Positions 25,213-37,689 of a stretch of DNA of 64,000 bases are shown piece after piece; the stretch's first letter is position 1, and each line of letters begins with the position of its first letter. Where the stretch lies: NCBI RefSeq assembly GCF_029227915.1, contig NC_079886.1, positions 806,001 through 870,000 of the forward strand. The letters are read 5' to 3'. Source of the DNA: Hydractinia symbiolongicarpus. Taxonomy: Eukaryota; Cnidaria; Hydrozoa; Anthoathecata; Hydractiniidae. The translations under genes were made by a program, and so were the position numbers. The notes under the pieces were generated by a model. The model was not told the DNA's origin. It made no database searches and worked only from the letters and a program-made list of their open reading frames with translations.

Positions 25213-27648
25213 TTATTTCCCGAACGATTTTTTAAATTATTTTTTCACCACTTAAACGTATGAGACTTGTACTTTTCAAAAATATTTTCATTTTTGATGA
25301 GACGCTGAATAAAAAAAGTTTAATCGCCGGCAAACGAAAACCCGCGATTTCCTGTAAATCCCGGGCTTGGCCCCTATAGTCGAATTAATACAAAGAAAGT
25401 ACCCAGGGAGTAAACTCATTTCCCGAACGATTTTTTAAATTATTTTTTCACCACTAAAACGCATGAGACTTGTAGTATTTAAAAATGTTTTCATTTTTGA
25501 TGAGACGCTGAATAAAAGAAGTTTAAACGCCGGCAAACAAAAACCCGCGATTTCCCGTAAATCCGGTACTCGGCCCGTATAGTCAAAAGTATACAAAGAA
25601 AGTACTCAAGGAGTAAACTCATTTCCCGAACGATTTTTAAAATTATTTTTTCACCACTAAAACGCATGAGACTTGTAGTTTTCAAAAATGTTTTCATTTT
25701 TGATGAGACGCTAGATAAAAGAAGTTTAATCGCCGGCAAACGAAAACCCGCGATTTCCCGTAAATCCCGTACTCGGCCCCTATAGTCAAAAGTATACAAA
25801 GAAAGTACCCAGGGAGTAAACTGATTTCCCGAATAAATTTTTAAATTATTTTTTCACCACTAAAACGCATGAGACTTGTAGTTTTCAAAAATGTTTTCAT
25901 TTTTGATGAGACGCTGAATAAAAGAAGTTTAATCGCCGGCAAACGAAAACCCGCGATTTCCTGTAAATCCCATGCTTGGCCCCTATAGTCGAATGTATAC
26001 AAAGAAAGTACTCTGTGAGTAAACTCATTTTCAGAACGATTTTTTAAATTATTTTATCACCACTTAAACGCATGAGACTTGTAGTTTTCAAAAATATTTT
26101 CATTTTTGATGACACGCTGAATAAAAGAAGTTTAATCGCCGGCAAACGAAAACCCGCGATTTCCCGTAAATCCCGTACTCGGCCCATATAGTCGAATATA
26201 TACAAAGAAAGTACCCAGGGAGTAAACTCATTTCCCGAACGATTTTTTAAATTATTTTTTCACCACTAAAACGCATGAGACTCTAAGTATTTAAAAATGT
26301 TTTCATTTTTGATGAGACGCTAAATAAAAGAAGTTTAATCGCCGGCAAACGAAAACCCGCGATTTCCCGTAAATCCCGTACTCGGCCCATATAGTCGAAT
26401 ATATACAAAGAAAGTACCCAGGGAGTAAACTTATTTCCCGAACGATTTTTTAAATTATTTTTTCACCACTTAAACGTATGAGACTTGTACTTTTCAAAAA
26501 TATTTTCATTTTTGATGAGACGCTGAATAAAAAAAGTTTAATCGCCGGCAAACGAAAACCCGCGATTTCCTGTAAATCCCGGGCTTGGCCCCTATAGTCG
26601 AATTAATACAAAGAAAGTACCCAGGGAGTAAACTCATTTCCCGAACGATTTTTTAAATTATTTTTTCACCACTAAAACGCATGAGACTTGTAGTATTTAA
26701 AAATGTTTTCATTTTTGATGAGACGCTGAATAAAAGAAGTTTAAACGCCGGCAAACAAAAACCCGCGATTTCCCGTAAATCCGGTACTCGGCCCGTATAG
26801 TCAAAAGTATACAAAGAAAGTACTCAAGGAGTAAACTCATTTCCCGAACGATTTTTAAAATTATTTTTTCACCACTAAAACGCATGAGACTTGTAGTTTT
26901 CAAAAATGTTTTCATTTTTGATGAGACGCTAGATAAAAGAAGTTTAATCGCCGGCAAACGAAAACCCGCGATTTCCCGTAAATCCCGTACTCGGCCCCTA
27001 TAGTCAAAAGTATACAAAGAAAGTACCCAGGGAGTAAACTGATTTCCCGAATAAATTTTTAAATTATTTTTTCACCACTAAAACGCATGAGACTTGTAGT
27101 TTTCAAAAATGTTTTCATTTTTGATGAGACGCTGAATAAAAGAAGTTTAATCGCCGGCAAACGAAAACCCGCGATTTCCTGTAAATCCCATGCTTGGCCC
27201 CTATAGTCGAATGTATACAAAGAAAGTACTCTGTGAGTAAACTCATTTTCAGAACGATTTTTTAAATTATTTTATCACCACTTAAACGCATGAGACTTGT
27301 AGTTTTCAAAAATATTTTCATTTTTGATGACACGCTGAATAAAAGAAGTTTAATCGCCGGCAAACGAAAACCCGCGATTTCCCGTAAATCCCGTACTCGG
27401 CCCATATAGTCGAATATATACAAAGAAAGTACCCAGGGAGTAAACTCATTTCCCGAACGATTTTTTAAATTATTTTTTCACCACTAAAACGCATGAGACT
27501 CTAAGTATTTAAAAATGTTTTCATTTTTGATGAGACGCTAAATAAAAGAAGTTTAATCGCCGGCAAACGAAAACCCGCAATTTCCCGTAAATCCAGGTCC
27601 CGGCCCGTATAGTCGAATGTATATAAAGAAAGTACCCAGGGAGGAAAC
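25213..27648 (+). repeat. Tandem 6-monomer HOR (1,218 bp x 2)
   Basis: 25213-26430 and 26431-27648 are collinear. Both start TTATTTCCCGAACG with CTTAAACGTATGAG and CTTGTACTTTTC, and both share AATTAATACAAAG, GTTTAAACGCCGG, GCTAGATAAAAG, CCCATGCTTGGCCCC and GATGACACGCTG. The last monomer differs in its 3' half: copy 1 has GTACTCGGCCCATATAG, copy 2 has GCAATTTCCCG and CCAGGTCCCGG. One copy was therefore partly overwritten or joined at a different point. Confidence 0.88.
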
Positions 27649-28149
27649 TCATTTCCCGAACGATTTTTTAAATTATTTTTTCACCACTTAAACGTATGAG
27701 ACTTGTAGTTTTCAAAAATATTTTCATTTTTGATGAGACGCTGAATAAAAAAAGTTTAATCGCCCGCAAACGAAAACCCGCGATTTCCCGTAAATCCCGT
27801 ACTCGGCCCATATAGTCAAAAGTATACAAAAAAGTACCCAGGGAGTAAACTGATTTCCCGAATAAATTTTTAAATTATTTTTTGACCACTAAAACGCATG
27901 AGACTTGTAGTTTTCAAAAATGTTTTCATTTTTGATGAGACGCTGAATAAAAGTAGTTTAATCGCCGGCAAACGAAAACCCGCGATTTCCTGTAAATCCC
28001 GGGCTTGGCCCCTATAGTCGAATGTACACAAAGAAAGTAACCTGTGAGTAAACTCATTTTCAGAACGATTTTTTAAATTATTTTTTCACCACTAAAACGC
28101 ATGAGACTTGTAGTATTTAAAAATGTTTTCATTTTTGATGAGACGCTGA

Positions 28150-29700
28150 ATAAAAGAAGTTTATTCGCCGGCAAACGAAAACCCGCGATTTCCCGTAAAT
28201 CCCGTACTCGGCCCGTATAGTCAAAAGTATACAATAAAAGTACCCAGGGAGTAAACTGATTTCCCGAATAAATTTTTAAATTATTTTTTTACCACTAAAA
28301 CGCATGAGACTTGTAGTTTTCAAAAATGTTTTCATTTTTGATGAGACGCTGAATAAAAGAAGTTTAATCGCCGGCAATAGAAAACCCGCGATTTCCTGTA
28401 AATCCCGGGCTTGGCCCCTATAGTCGAATGTATACAAAGAAAGTACCCTGTGAGTAAACTCATTTTCAGAACGATTTTTTAAATTATTTTTTCACCACTT
28501 AAACGTATGAGACTTGTAGTTTTCAAAAATATTTTCATTTTTGATGAGACGCTGAATAAAAGAAGTTTAATCGCCCGCAAACGAAAACCCGCGATTTGCC
28601 GTAAATCCCGTACTCGGCCCATATAGTCAAAAGTATACAAAAAAGTACCCAGGGAGTAAACTGATTTCCCGAATAAATTTTTAAATTATTTTTTGACCAC
28701 TAAAACGCATGAGACTTGTAGTTTTCAAAAATGTTTTCATTTTTGATGAGACGCTGAATAAAAGAAGTTTAATCGCCGGCAATAGAAAACCCGCGATTTC
28801 CTGTAAATCCCGGGCTTGGCCCCTATAGTCGAATGTATACAAAGAAAGTACCCTGTGAGTAAACTCATTTTCAGAACGATTTTTTAAATTATTTTTTCAC
28901 CACTTAAACGTATGAGACTTGTAGTTTTCAAAAATATTTTCATTTTTGATGAGACGCTGAATAAAAGAAGTTTAATCGCCCGCAAACGAAAACCCGCGAT
29001 TTGCCGTAAATCCCGTACTCGGCCCATATAGTCAAAAGTATACAAAAAAGTACCCAGGGAGTAAACTGATTTCCCGAATAAATTTTTAAATTATTTTTTG
29101 ACCACTAAAACGCATGAGACTTGTAGTTTTCAAAAATGTTTTCATTTTTGATGAGACGCTGAATAAAAGAAGTTTAATCGCCGGCAAACGAAAACCCGCG
29201 ATTTCCTGTAAATCCCGGCCTTGGCCCCTATAGTCGAATGTATACAAAGAAAGTACCCTGTGAGTAAACTCATTTTCAGAACGATTTTTTAAATTATTTT
29301 TTCACCACTAAAACGCATGAGACTTGTAGCTTTCAAAAATGTTTTCATTTTTGATAAAACGCTGATTAAAAGAAGTTTAATCGCCGGCAAACGAAAACCC
29401 GCGATTTCCGTAAATCCGGTACTCGTCCCGTATAGTCAAAAGTATACAAAGAAAGTACCCAGGGAGTAAACTGATTTCCCGAATAAATTTTTAAATTATT
29501 TTTTCACCACTAAAACGCATGAGACTTGTAGTTTTCAAAAATGTTTTTATTTTTGATGAGACGCTGAATAAAAAAAAGTTTAATCGCCGGCAAACGAAAA
29601 CCCGCGATTTCCTGTAAATCCCGGGCTTGGCCCCTATAGTCGAATGTACACAAAGAAAGTAACCTGTGAGTAAACTCATTTTCAGAACGATTTTTTAAAT
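28150..29700 (+). repeat. Right-arm block, copy 1 (with extra 405-bp dimer)
   Basis: Diagnostic order: GTTTATTCGCCGG, ACAATAAAAGTACCC (28231), CCGGCAATAGAAAACC (28371), GCGATTTGCCG (about 28592), then a second CCGGCAATAG (28776) and GATTTGCC (28998), then CCCGGCCTTGG, ATAAAACGCTGATTAAAAG (29354) and GATTTCCGTAAATCC. The repeated marker pair is offset 405 bp, showing a two-monomer duplication private to this copy. Limits are approximate. Confidence 0.8.
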
Positions 29701-30920
29701 TATTTTATCACCACTTAAACGCATGAGACTTGTAGTTTTCAAAAATATTTTCATTTTTGATGAGACGCTGAATAAAAGAAGTTTATTCGCCGGCAAACGA
29801 AAACCCGCGATTTCCCGTAAATCCCGTACTCGGCCCGTATAGTCAAAAGTATACAATAAAAGTACCCAGGGAGTAAACTGATTTCCCGAATAAATTTTTA
29901 AATTATTTTTTTACCACTAAAACGCATGAGACTTGTAGTTTTCAAAAATGTTTTCATTTTTGATGAGACGCTGAATAAAAGAAGTTTAATCGCCGGCAAT
30001 AGAAAACCCGCGATTTCCTGTAAATCCCGGGCTTGGCCCCTATAGTCGAATGTATACAAAGAAAGTACCCTGTGAGTAAACTCATTTTCAGAACGATTTT
30101 TTAAATTATTTTTTCACCACTTAAACGTATGAGACTTGTAGTTTTCAAAAATATTTTCATTTTTGATGAGACGCTGAATAAAAGAAGTTTAATCGCCCGC
30201 AAACGAAAACCCGCGATTTGCCGTAAATCCCGTACTCGGCCCATATAGTCAAAAGTATACAAAAAAGTACCCAGGGAGTAAACTGATTTCCCGAATAAAT
30301 TTTTAAATTATTTTTTGACCACTAAAACGCATGAGACTTGTAGTTTTCAAAAATGTTTTCATTTTTGATGAGACGCTGAATAAAAGAAGTTTAATCGCCG
30401 GCAAACGAAAACCCGCGATTTCCTGTAAATCCCGGCCTTGGCCCCTATAGTCGAATGTATACAAAGAAAGTACCCTGTGAGTAAACTCATTTTCAGAACG
30501 ATTTTTTAAATTATTTTTTCACCACTAAAACGCATGAGACTTGTAGCTTTCAAAAATGTTTTCATTTTTGATAAAACGCTGATTAAAAGAAGTTTAATCG
30601 CCGGCAAACGAAAACCCGCGATTTCCGTAAATCCGGTACTCGTCCCGTATAGTCAAAAGTATACAAAGAAAGTACCCAGGGAGTAAACTGATTTCCCGAA
30701 TAAATTTTTAAATTATTTTTTCACCACTAAAACGCATGAGACTTGTAGTTTTCAAAAATGTTTTTATTTTTGATGAGACGCTGAATAAAAAAAAGTTTAA
30801 TCGCCGGCAAACGAAAACCCGCGATTTCCTGTAAATCCCGGGCTTGGCCCCTATAGTCGAATGTATACAAAGAAAGTACCCTGTGGGTAAACTCATTTTC
30901 AGAACGATTTTTTAAATTAT
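29700..30920 (+). repeat. Right-arm block, copy 2
   Basis: Same marker order as the block before it, but with one CCGGCAATAG/GATTTGCC dimer: ACAATAAAAG at 29852, CCGGCAATAG at 29993, GATTTGCC at 30215, ATAAAACGCTGATT at 30571. The distance from first to last marker is 719 bp, against 1,123 bp in copy 1. Limits are approximate. Confidence 0.8.
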
Positions 30921-33900
30921 TTTATCACCACTTAAACGCATGAGACTTGTAGTTTTCAAAAATATTTTCATTTTTGATGAGACGCTGAATAAAAGAAGTT
31001 TAATCGCCGTCAAACGAAAACCCGCGATTTCCCGTAAATCCCGTACTCGGCCCATGTAGTCAAAAGTATACAAAAATGTACCCAGGAAGTAAACTGATTT
31101 CCCGAATAAATTTTTAAATTATTTTTTGACCACTAAAACGCATGAGACTTGTAGTTTTCAAAAATGTTTTCCTTTTTGATGACACGCTGAATAAAAGAAG
31201 TTTAATCGCCGGCAAACGAAAACCCGCGATTTCCTGTAAATCCTGGGCTTGGCCCCTATAGTCAAATGTATACAAAGAAAGTACCCTGTGAGTAAACTCA
31301 TTTTCAGAACGATTTTTTAAATTATTTTTTCACCACTAAAACGCATGAGACTTGTAGTTTTCAAAAATGATTTCATTTTTGATGAGACGCTGAATAAAAG
31401 AAGTTTAATCGCCCGCAAACGAAAACCCGCGATTTCCCGTAAATCCCGTACTCGGCCCATATAGTCAAAAGTATACAAAAAAGTACCCAGGGAGTAAACT
31501 GATTTCCTGAATAAACTTTTAAATTATTTTTTGACCACTAAAACGCATGAGACTTGTAGTTTTCAAAAATGTTTTTATTTTTGATGAGACGCTGAATAAA
31601 AAAAGTTTAATCGCCGGCAAACGAAAACCCGCGATTTCCTGTAAATCCCGGGCTTGGCCCCTATAGTCGAATGTATACAAAGAAAGTACCCTGTGGGTAA
31701 ACTCATTTTCAGAACGATTTTTTAAATTATTTTATCACCACTTAAACGCATGAGACTTGTAGTTTTCAAAAATATTTTCATTTTTGATGAGACGCTGAAT
31801 AAAAGAAGTTTAATCGCCGGCAAACGAAAACCCGCGATTTCCCGTAAATCCCGTACTCGGCCCCTATAGTCAAAAGTATACAAAGAAAGTACCCAGGGAG
31901 TAAACTGATTTCCCGAATAAATTTTTAAATTATTTTTTCACCACTAAAACGCATGAGACTTGTAGTTTTCAAAAATGTTTTCATTTTTGATGAGACGCTG
32001 AATAAAAGAAGTTTAATCGCCGGCAAACGAAAACCCGCGATTTCCTGTAAATCCCATGCTTGGCCCCTATAGTCGAATGTATACAAAGAAAGTACTCTGT
32101 GAGTAAACTCATTTTCAGAACGATTTTTTAAATTATTTTATCACCACTTAAACGCATGAGACTTGTAGTTTTCAAAAATATTTTCATTTTTGATGACACG
32201 CTGAATAAAAGAAGTTTAATCGCCGGCAAACGAAAACCCGCGATTTCCCGTAAATCCCGTACTCGGCCCATATAGTCGGATATATACAAAGAAAGTACCC
32301 AGGGAGTAAACTCATTTCCCGAACGATTTTTTAAATTATTTTTTCACCACTTAAACGTATGAGACTTGTAGTTTTCAAAAATATTTTCATTTTTGATGAG
32401 ACGCTGAATAAAAAAAGTTTAATCGCCCGCAAACGAAAACCCGCGATTTCCCGTAAATCCCGTACTCGGCCCATATAGTCAAAAGTATACAAAAAAGTAC
32501 CCAGGGAGTAAACTGATTTCCCGAATAAATTTTTAAATTATTTTTTGACCACTAAAACGCATGAGACTTGTAGTTTTCAAAAATGTTTTCATTTTTGATG
32601 AGACGCTGAATAAAAGTAGTTTAATCGCCGGCAAACGAAAACCCGCGATTTCCTGTAAATCCCGGGCTTGGCCCCTATAGTCGAATGTACACAAAGAAAG
32701 TAACCTGTGAGTAAACTCATTTTCAGAACGATTTTTTAAATTATTTTTTCACCACTAAAACGCATGAGACTTGTAGTATTTAAAAATGTTTTCATTTTTG
32801 ATGAGACGCTGAATAAAAGAAGTTTATTCGCCGGCAAACGAAAACCCGCGATTTCCCGTAAATCCCGTACTCGGCCCGTATAGTCAAAAGTATACAATAA
32901 AAGTACCCAGGGAGTAAACTGATTTCCCGAATAAAGTTTTAAATTATTTTTTTACCACTAAAACGCATGAGACTTGTAGTTTTCAAAAATGTTTTCATTT
33001 TTGATGAGACGCTGAATAAAAGAAGTTTAATCGCCGGCAATAGAAAACCCGCGATTTCCTGTAAATCCCGGGCTTGGCCCCTATAGTCGAATGTATACAA
33101 AGAAAGTACCCTGTGAGTAAACTCATTTTCAGAACGATTTTTTAAATTATTTTTTCACCACTTAAACGTATGAGACTTGTAGTTTTCAAAAATATTTTCA
33201 TTTTTGATGAGACGCTGAATAAAAGAAGTTTAATCGCCCGCAAACGAAAACCCGCGATTTGCCGTAAATCCCGTACTCGGCCCATATAGTCAAAAGTATA
33301 CAAAAAAGTACCCAGGGAGTAAACTGATTTCCCGAATAAATTTTTAAATTATTTTTTGACCACTAAAACGCATGAGACTTGTAGTTTTCAAAAATGTTTT
33401 CATTTTTGATGAGACGCTGAATAAAAGAAGTTTAATCGCCGGCAAACGAAAACCCGCGATTTCCTGTAAATCCCGGCCTTGGCCCCTATAGTCGAATGTA
33501 TACAAAGAAAGTACCCTGTGAGTAAACTCATTTTCAGAACGATTTTTTAAATTATTTTTTCACCACTAAAACGCATGAGACTTGTAGCTTTCAAAAATGT
33601 TTTCATTTTTGATAAAACGCTGATTAAAAGAAGTTTAATCGCCGGCAAACGAAAACCCGCGATTTCCGTAAATCCGGTACTCGTCCCGTATAGTCAAAAG
33701 TATACAAAGAAAGTACCCAGGGAGTAAACTGATTTCCCGAATAAATTTTTAAATTATTTTTTCACCACTAAAACGCATGAGACTTGTAGTTTTCAAAAAT
33801 GTTTTTATTTTTGATGAGACGCTGAATAAAAAAAGTTTAATCGCCGGCAAACGAAAACCCGCGATTTCCTGTAAATCCCGGGCTTGGCCCCTATAGTCGA

Positions 33901-34890
33901 ATGTATACAAAGAAAGTACCCTGTGGGTAAACTCATTTTCAGAACGATTTTTTAAATTATTTTATCACCACTTAAACGCATGAGACTTGTAGTTTTCAAA
34001 AATATTTTCATTTTTGATGAGACGCTGAATAAAAGAAGTTTAATCGCCGTCAAACGAAAACCCGCGATTTCCCGTAAATCCCGTACTCGGCCCATGTAGT
34101 CAAAAGTATACAAAAATGTACCCAGGAAGTAAACTGATTTCCCGAATAAATTTTTAAATTATTTTTTGACCACTAAAACGCATGAGACTTGTAGTTTTCA
34201 AAAATGTTTTCCTTTTTGATGACACGCTGAATAAAAGAAGTTTAATCGCCGGCAAACGAAAACCCGCGATTTCCTGTAAATCCTGGGCTTGGCCCCTATA
34301 GTCAAATGTATACAAAGAAAGTACCCTGTGAGTAAACTCATTTTCAGAACGATTTTTTAAATTATTTTTTCACCACTAAAACGCATGAGACTTGTAGTTT
34401 TCAAAAATGATTTCATTTTTGATGAGACGCTGAATAAAAGAAGTTTAATCGCCCGCAAACGAAAACCCGCGATTTCCCGTAAATCCCGTACTCGGCCCAT
34501 ATAGTCAAAAGTATACAAAAAAGTACCCAGGGAGTAAACTGATTTCCTGAATAAACTTTTAAATTATTTTTTGACCACTAAAACGCATGAGACTTGTAGT
34601 TTTCAAAAATGTTTTTATTTTTGATGAGACGCTGAATAAAAAAAGTTTAATCGCCGGCAAACGAAAACCCGCGATTTCCTGTAAATCCCGGGCTTGGCCC
34701 CTATAGTCGAATGTATACAAAGAAAGTACCCTGTGGGTAAACTCATTTTCAGAACGATTTTTTAAATTATTTTATCACCACTTAAACGCATGAGACTTGT
34801 AGTTTTCAAAAATATTTTCATTTTTGATGAGACGCTGGATAAAAGAAGTTTAATCGCCCGCAAACGAAAACCCGCGATTTCCCGTAAATC
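29850..34890 (+). repeat. 15-monomer-spaced duplication (~3,040 bp offset)
   Basis: About 2 kb from 29852 recurs from 32894, offset about 3,040 bp. Markers pair as 29852/32894 (ACAATAAAAG), 30571/33612 (ATAAAACGCTGATT), 31001/34041 (TAATCGCCGTCAAACG), the CCCATGTAGTC monomers with CCCAGGAAGTAAAC, and TTTCCTGAATAAACTTTT (about 31505/34547). Between the copies, about 31.9-32.9 kb, lies material matching 25.8-28.2 kb (CCCATGCTTGG at about 32050, AAAGTAGTTTAATCG at about 32614), offset 4,663-4,865 bp. Confidence 0.8.
32815..33960 (+). repeat. Right-arm block, copy 3
   Basis: Third occurrence of the ACAATAAAAG (32894), CCGGCAATAG (33034), GATTTGCC (33256), CCCGGCCTTGG (about 33471), ATAAAACGCTGATT (33612) order. 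It lacks the extra dimer and is therefore closest to copy 2. The first E-like monomer has a private AATAAAGTTTTAAATT. Limits are approximate. Confidence 0.8.
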
Positions 34891-34899
34891 CCATACTCG

Positions 34900-37350
34900 G
34901 CCCATGTAGTCAAAAGTATACAAAAAAGTACCCAGGAAGTAAACTGATTTCCCGAATAAATTTTTAAATTATTTTTTGACCACTAAAACGCATGAGACTT
35001 GTAGTTTTCAAAAATGTTTTCCTTTTTGATGAGACGCTGAATAAAAGAAGTTTAATCGCCGGCAAACGAAAACCGCGATTTCCTGTAAATCCCGGGCTTG
35101 GCCCCTATAGTCGAATATATACAAAAAAAGTACCCAGGGAGTAAACTCATTTCCCGAACGATTTTTTAAATTATTTTTTCACCACTAAAACGCATGAGAC
35201 TTGTAGCATTTAAAAATGTTTTCATTTTTGATGAGACGCTAGATAAAAGAAGTTTAATCGCCGGCAAACGAAAACCCGCGATTTCCCGTAAATCCCGTAC
35301 TCGGCCCGTATATTCAAAAGTATACAAAGAAAGTACCCAGGGAGTAAAATGATTTCCCGAATAAATTTTTAAATTATTTTTTCACCACTAAAACGCATGA
35401 GACTTGTAGTTTTCAAAAATGGTTTCATTTTTGATGACACGCTGAATAAAAGAAGTTTAATCGCCGGCAAACGAAAACCCGCGATTTCCTGTAAATCCTG
35501 GGCTTGGCCCCTATAGTCAAATGTATACAAAGAAAGTACCCTGTGACTAAACTCATTTTCAGAACGATTTTTTTAATTATTTTTTCACCACTAAAACGCA
35601 TGAGACTTGTAGTTTTCAAAAATGATTTCATCTTTGATGAGACGCTGAATAAAAGAAGTTTAATCGCCCGCAAACGAAAACCCGCGATTTCCCGTAAATC
35701 CCGTACTCGGCCCATATAGTCAAAAGTATACAAAAAAGTACCCAGGGAGTAAACTGATTTCCTGAATAAACTTTTAAATTATTTTTTGACCACTAAAACG
35801 CATGAGACTTGTAGTTTTCAAAAATGTTTTTATTTTTGATGAGACGCTGAATAAAAAAAGTTTAATCGCCGGCAAACGAAAACCCGCGATTTCCTGTAAA
35901 TCCCGGGCTTGGCCCCTATAGTCGAATGTATACAAAGAAAGTACCCTGTGGGTAAACTCATTTTCAGAACGATTTTTTAAATTATTTTATCACCACTTAA
36001 ACGCATGAGACTTGTAGTTTTCAAAAATATTTTCATTTTTGATGAGACGCTGAATAAAAGAAGTTTAATCGCCCGCAAACGAAAACCCGCGATTTCCCGT
36101 AAATCCCGTACTCGGCCCATATAGTCAAAAGTATACAAAAAAGTACCCAGGGAGTAAACTGATTTCCCGAATAAATTTTTAAATTTTTTTTTGACCACTA
36201 AAACGCATGAGACTTGTAGTTTTCAAAAATGTTTTCCTTTTTGATGAGACGCTGAATAAAAGATGTTTAATCGCCGGCAAACGAAAACCGCGATTTCCCG
36301 TAAATCCCGGGCTTGGCCCCTATAGTCGAATATATACAAAAAAAGTACCCAGGGAGTAAACTCATTTCCCGAACGATTTTTTAAATTATTTTTTCACCAC
36401 CAAAACGCATGAGACTTGTAGTATTTAAAAATGTTTTCATTTTTGATGAGACGCTAGATAAAAGAAGTTTAATCGCCGGCAAACGAAAACCCGCGATTTC
36501 CCGTAAATCCCGTACTCGGCCCGTATATTCAAAAGTATACAAAGAAAGTACCCAGGGAGTAAACTGATTTCCCGAATAAATTTTTAAATTATTTTTTCAC
36601 CACTAAAACGCATGAGACTTGTAGTTTTCAAAAATGTTTTCATTTTTGATGACACGCTGATTAAAAGAAGTTTAATCGCCGGCAAACGAAAACCCGCGAT
36701 TTCCTGTAAATCCTGGGGTTGGCCCCTATAGTCAAATGTATACAAAGAAAGTACCCTGTGAGTAAACTCATTTTCAGAACGATTTTTTAAATTATTTTTT
36801 CACCACTAAAACGCATGAGACTTGTAGTTTTCAAAAATGATTTCATTTTTGATGAGACGCTGAATAAAAGAAGTTTAATCGCCCGCAAACGAAAACCCGC
36901 GATTTCCCATAAATCCCGTACTCGGCCCATATAGTCAAAAGTATACAAAAAAGAACCCAGGGAGTAAACTGATTTCCCGAATAAATTTTTAAATTATTTT
37001 TTGACCACTAAAACGCATGAGACTTGTAGTTTTCAAAAATGTTTTCATTTTTGATAAGACGCTGAATAAAAGAAGTTTAATCGCCGGCAAACGAAAACCC
37101 GCGATTTCCCGTAAATCCGGTACTCGGCCCGTATAGTCAAAAGTATACAAAGAAAGTACCCAGGGAGTAAACTGATTTCCCAAATAAATTTTTAAATTAT
37201 TTTTTTACCACTAAAACGCATGAGACTTGTAGTTTTTAAAAATGTTTTCATTTTTGATGAGACGCTGAATAAAAGAAGTTTAATCGCCGGCAAACGAAAA
37301 CCCGCGATTTCCTGTAAATCCCGGGCTTGGCCCCTATAGTCGAATGTATA
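34900..37350 (+). repeat. 6-monomer-spaced duplication (~1,215 bp)
   Basis: Markers CCCGTATATTCAAAAG (35311 and 36526 at the TATTC), GCTAGATAAAAG, GATGACACGCTG with TCCTGGG, and AAAATGATTTCAT recur at about 1,215 bp. Small deletions explain the shortfall from six full units: GAAAACCGCGATTTCC near 35073 and 36286 has lost bases of the usual GAAAACCCGCG. The left copy is itself related to 34.2-34.9 kb through TTTCCTGAATAAACTTTT (about 34547 and 35759). Confidence 0.7.
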
Positions 37351-37689
37351 CAAAGAAAGTACCCTGTGAGTAAACTCATTTTCAGAACGATTTTTTAAAT
37401 TATTTTTTCACCACTAAAACGCATGAGACTTGTGGCTTTCAAAAATGTTTTCATTTTTGATAAGACGCTGAATAAAAGAAGTTTAATCGCCGACAAACGA
37501 AAACCCGCGATTTCCCGTAAATCCGGTACTCGGCCCGTATAGTCGAATGTATACAAAGAAATTACCCTGTGAGTAAACTCATTTTCAGAACGATTTTTTA
37601 AATTATTTTTTCACCACTTAAACGCATGAGACTTGAAGTTTTAAAAAATATTTTCATTTTTGATGAGACGCTGAATAAAAGAAGTTTAA

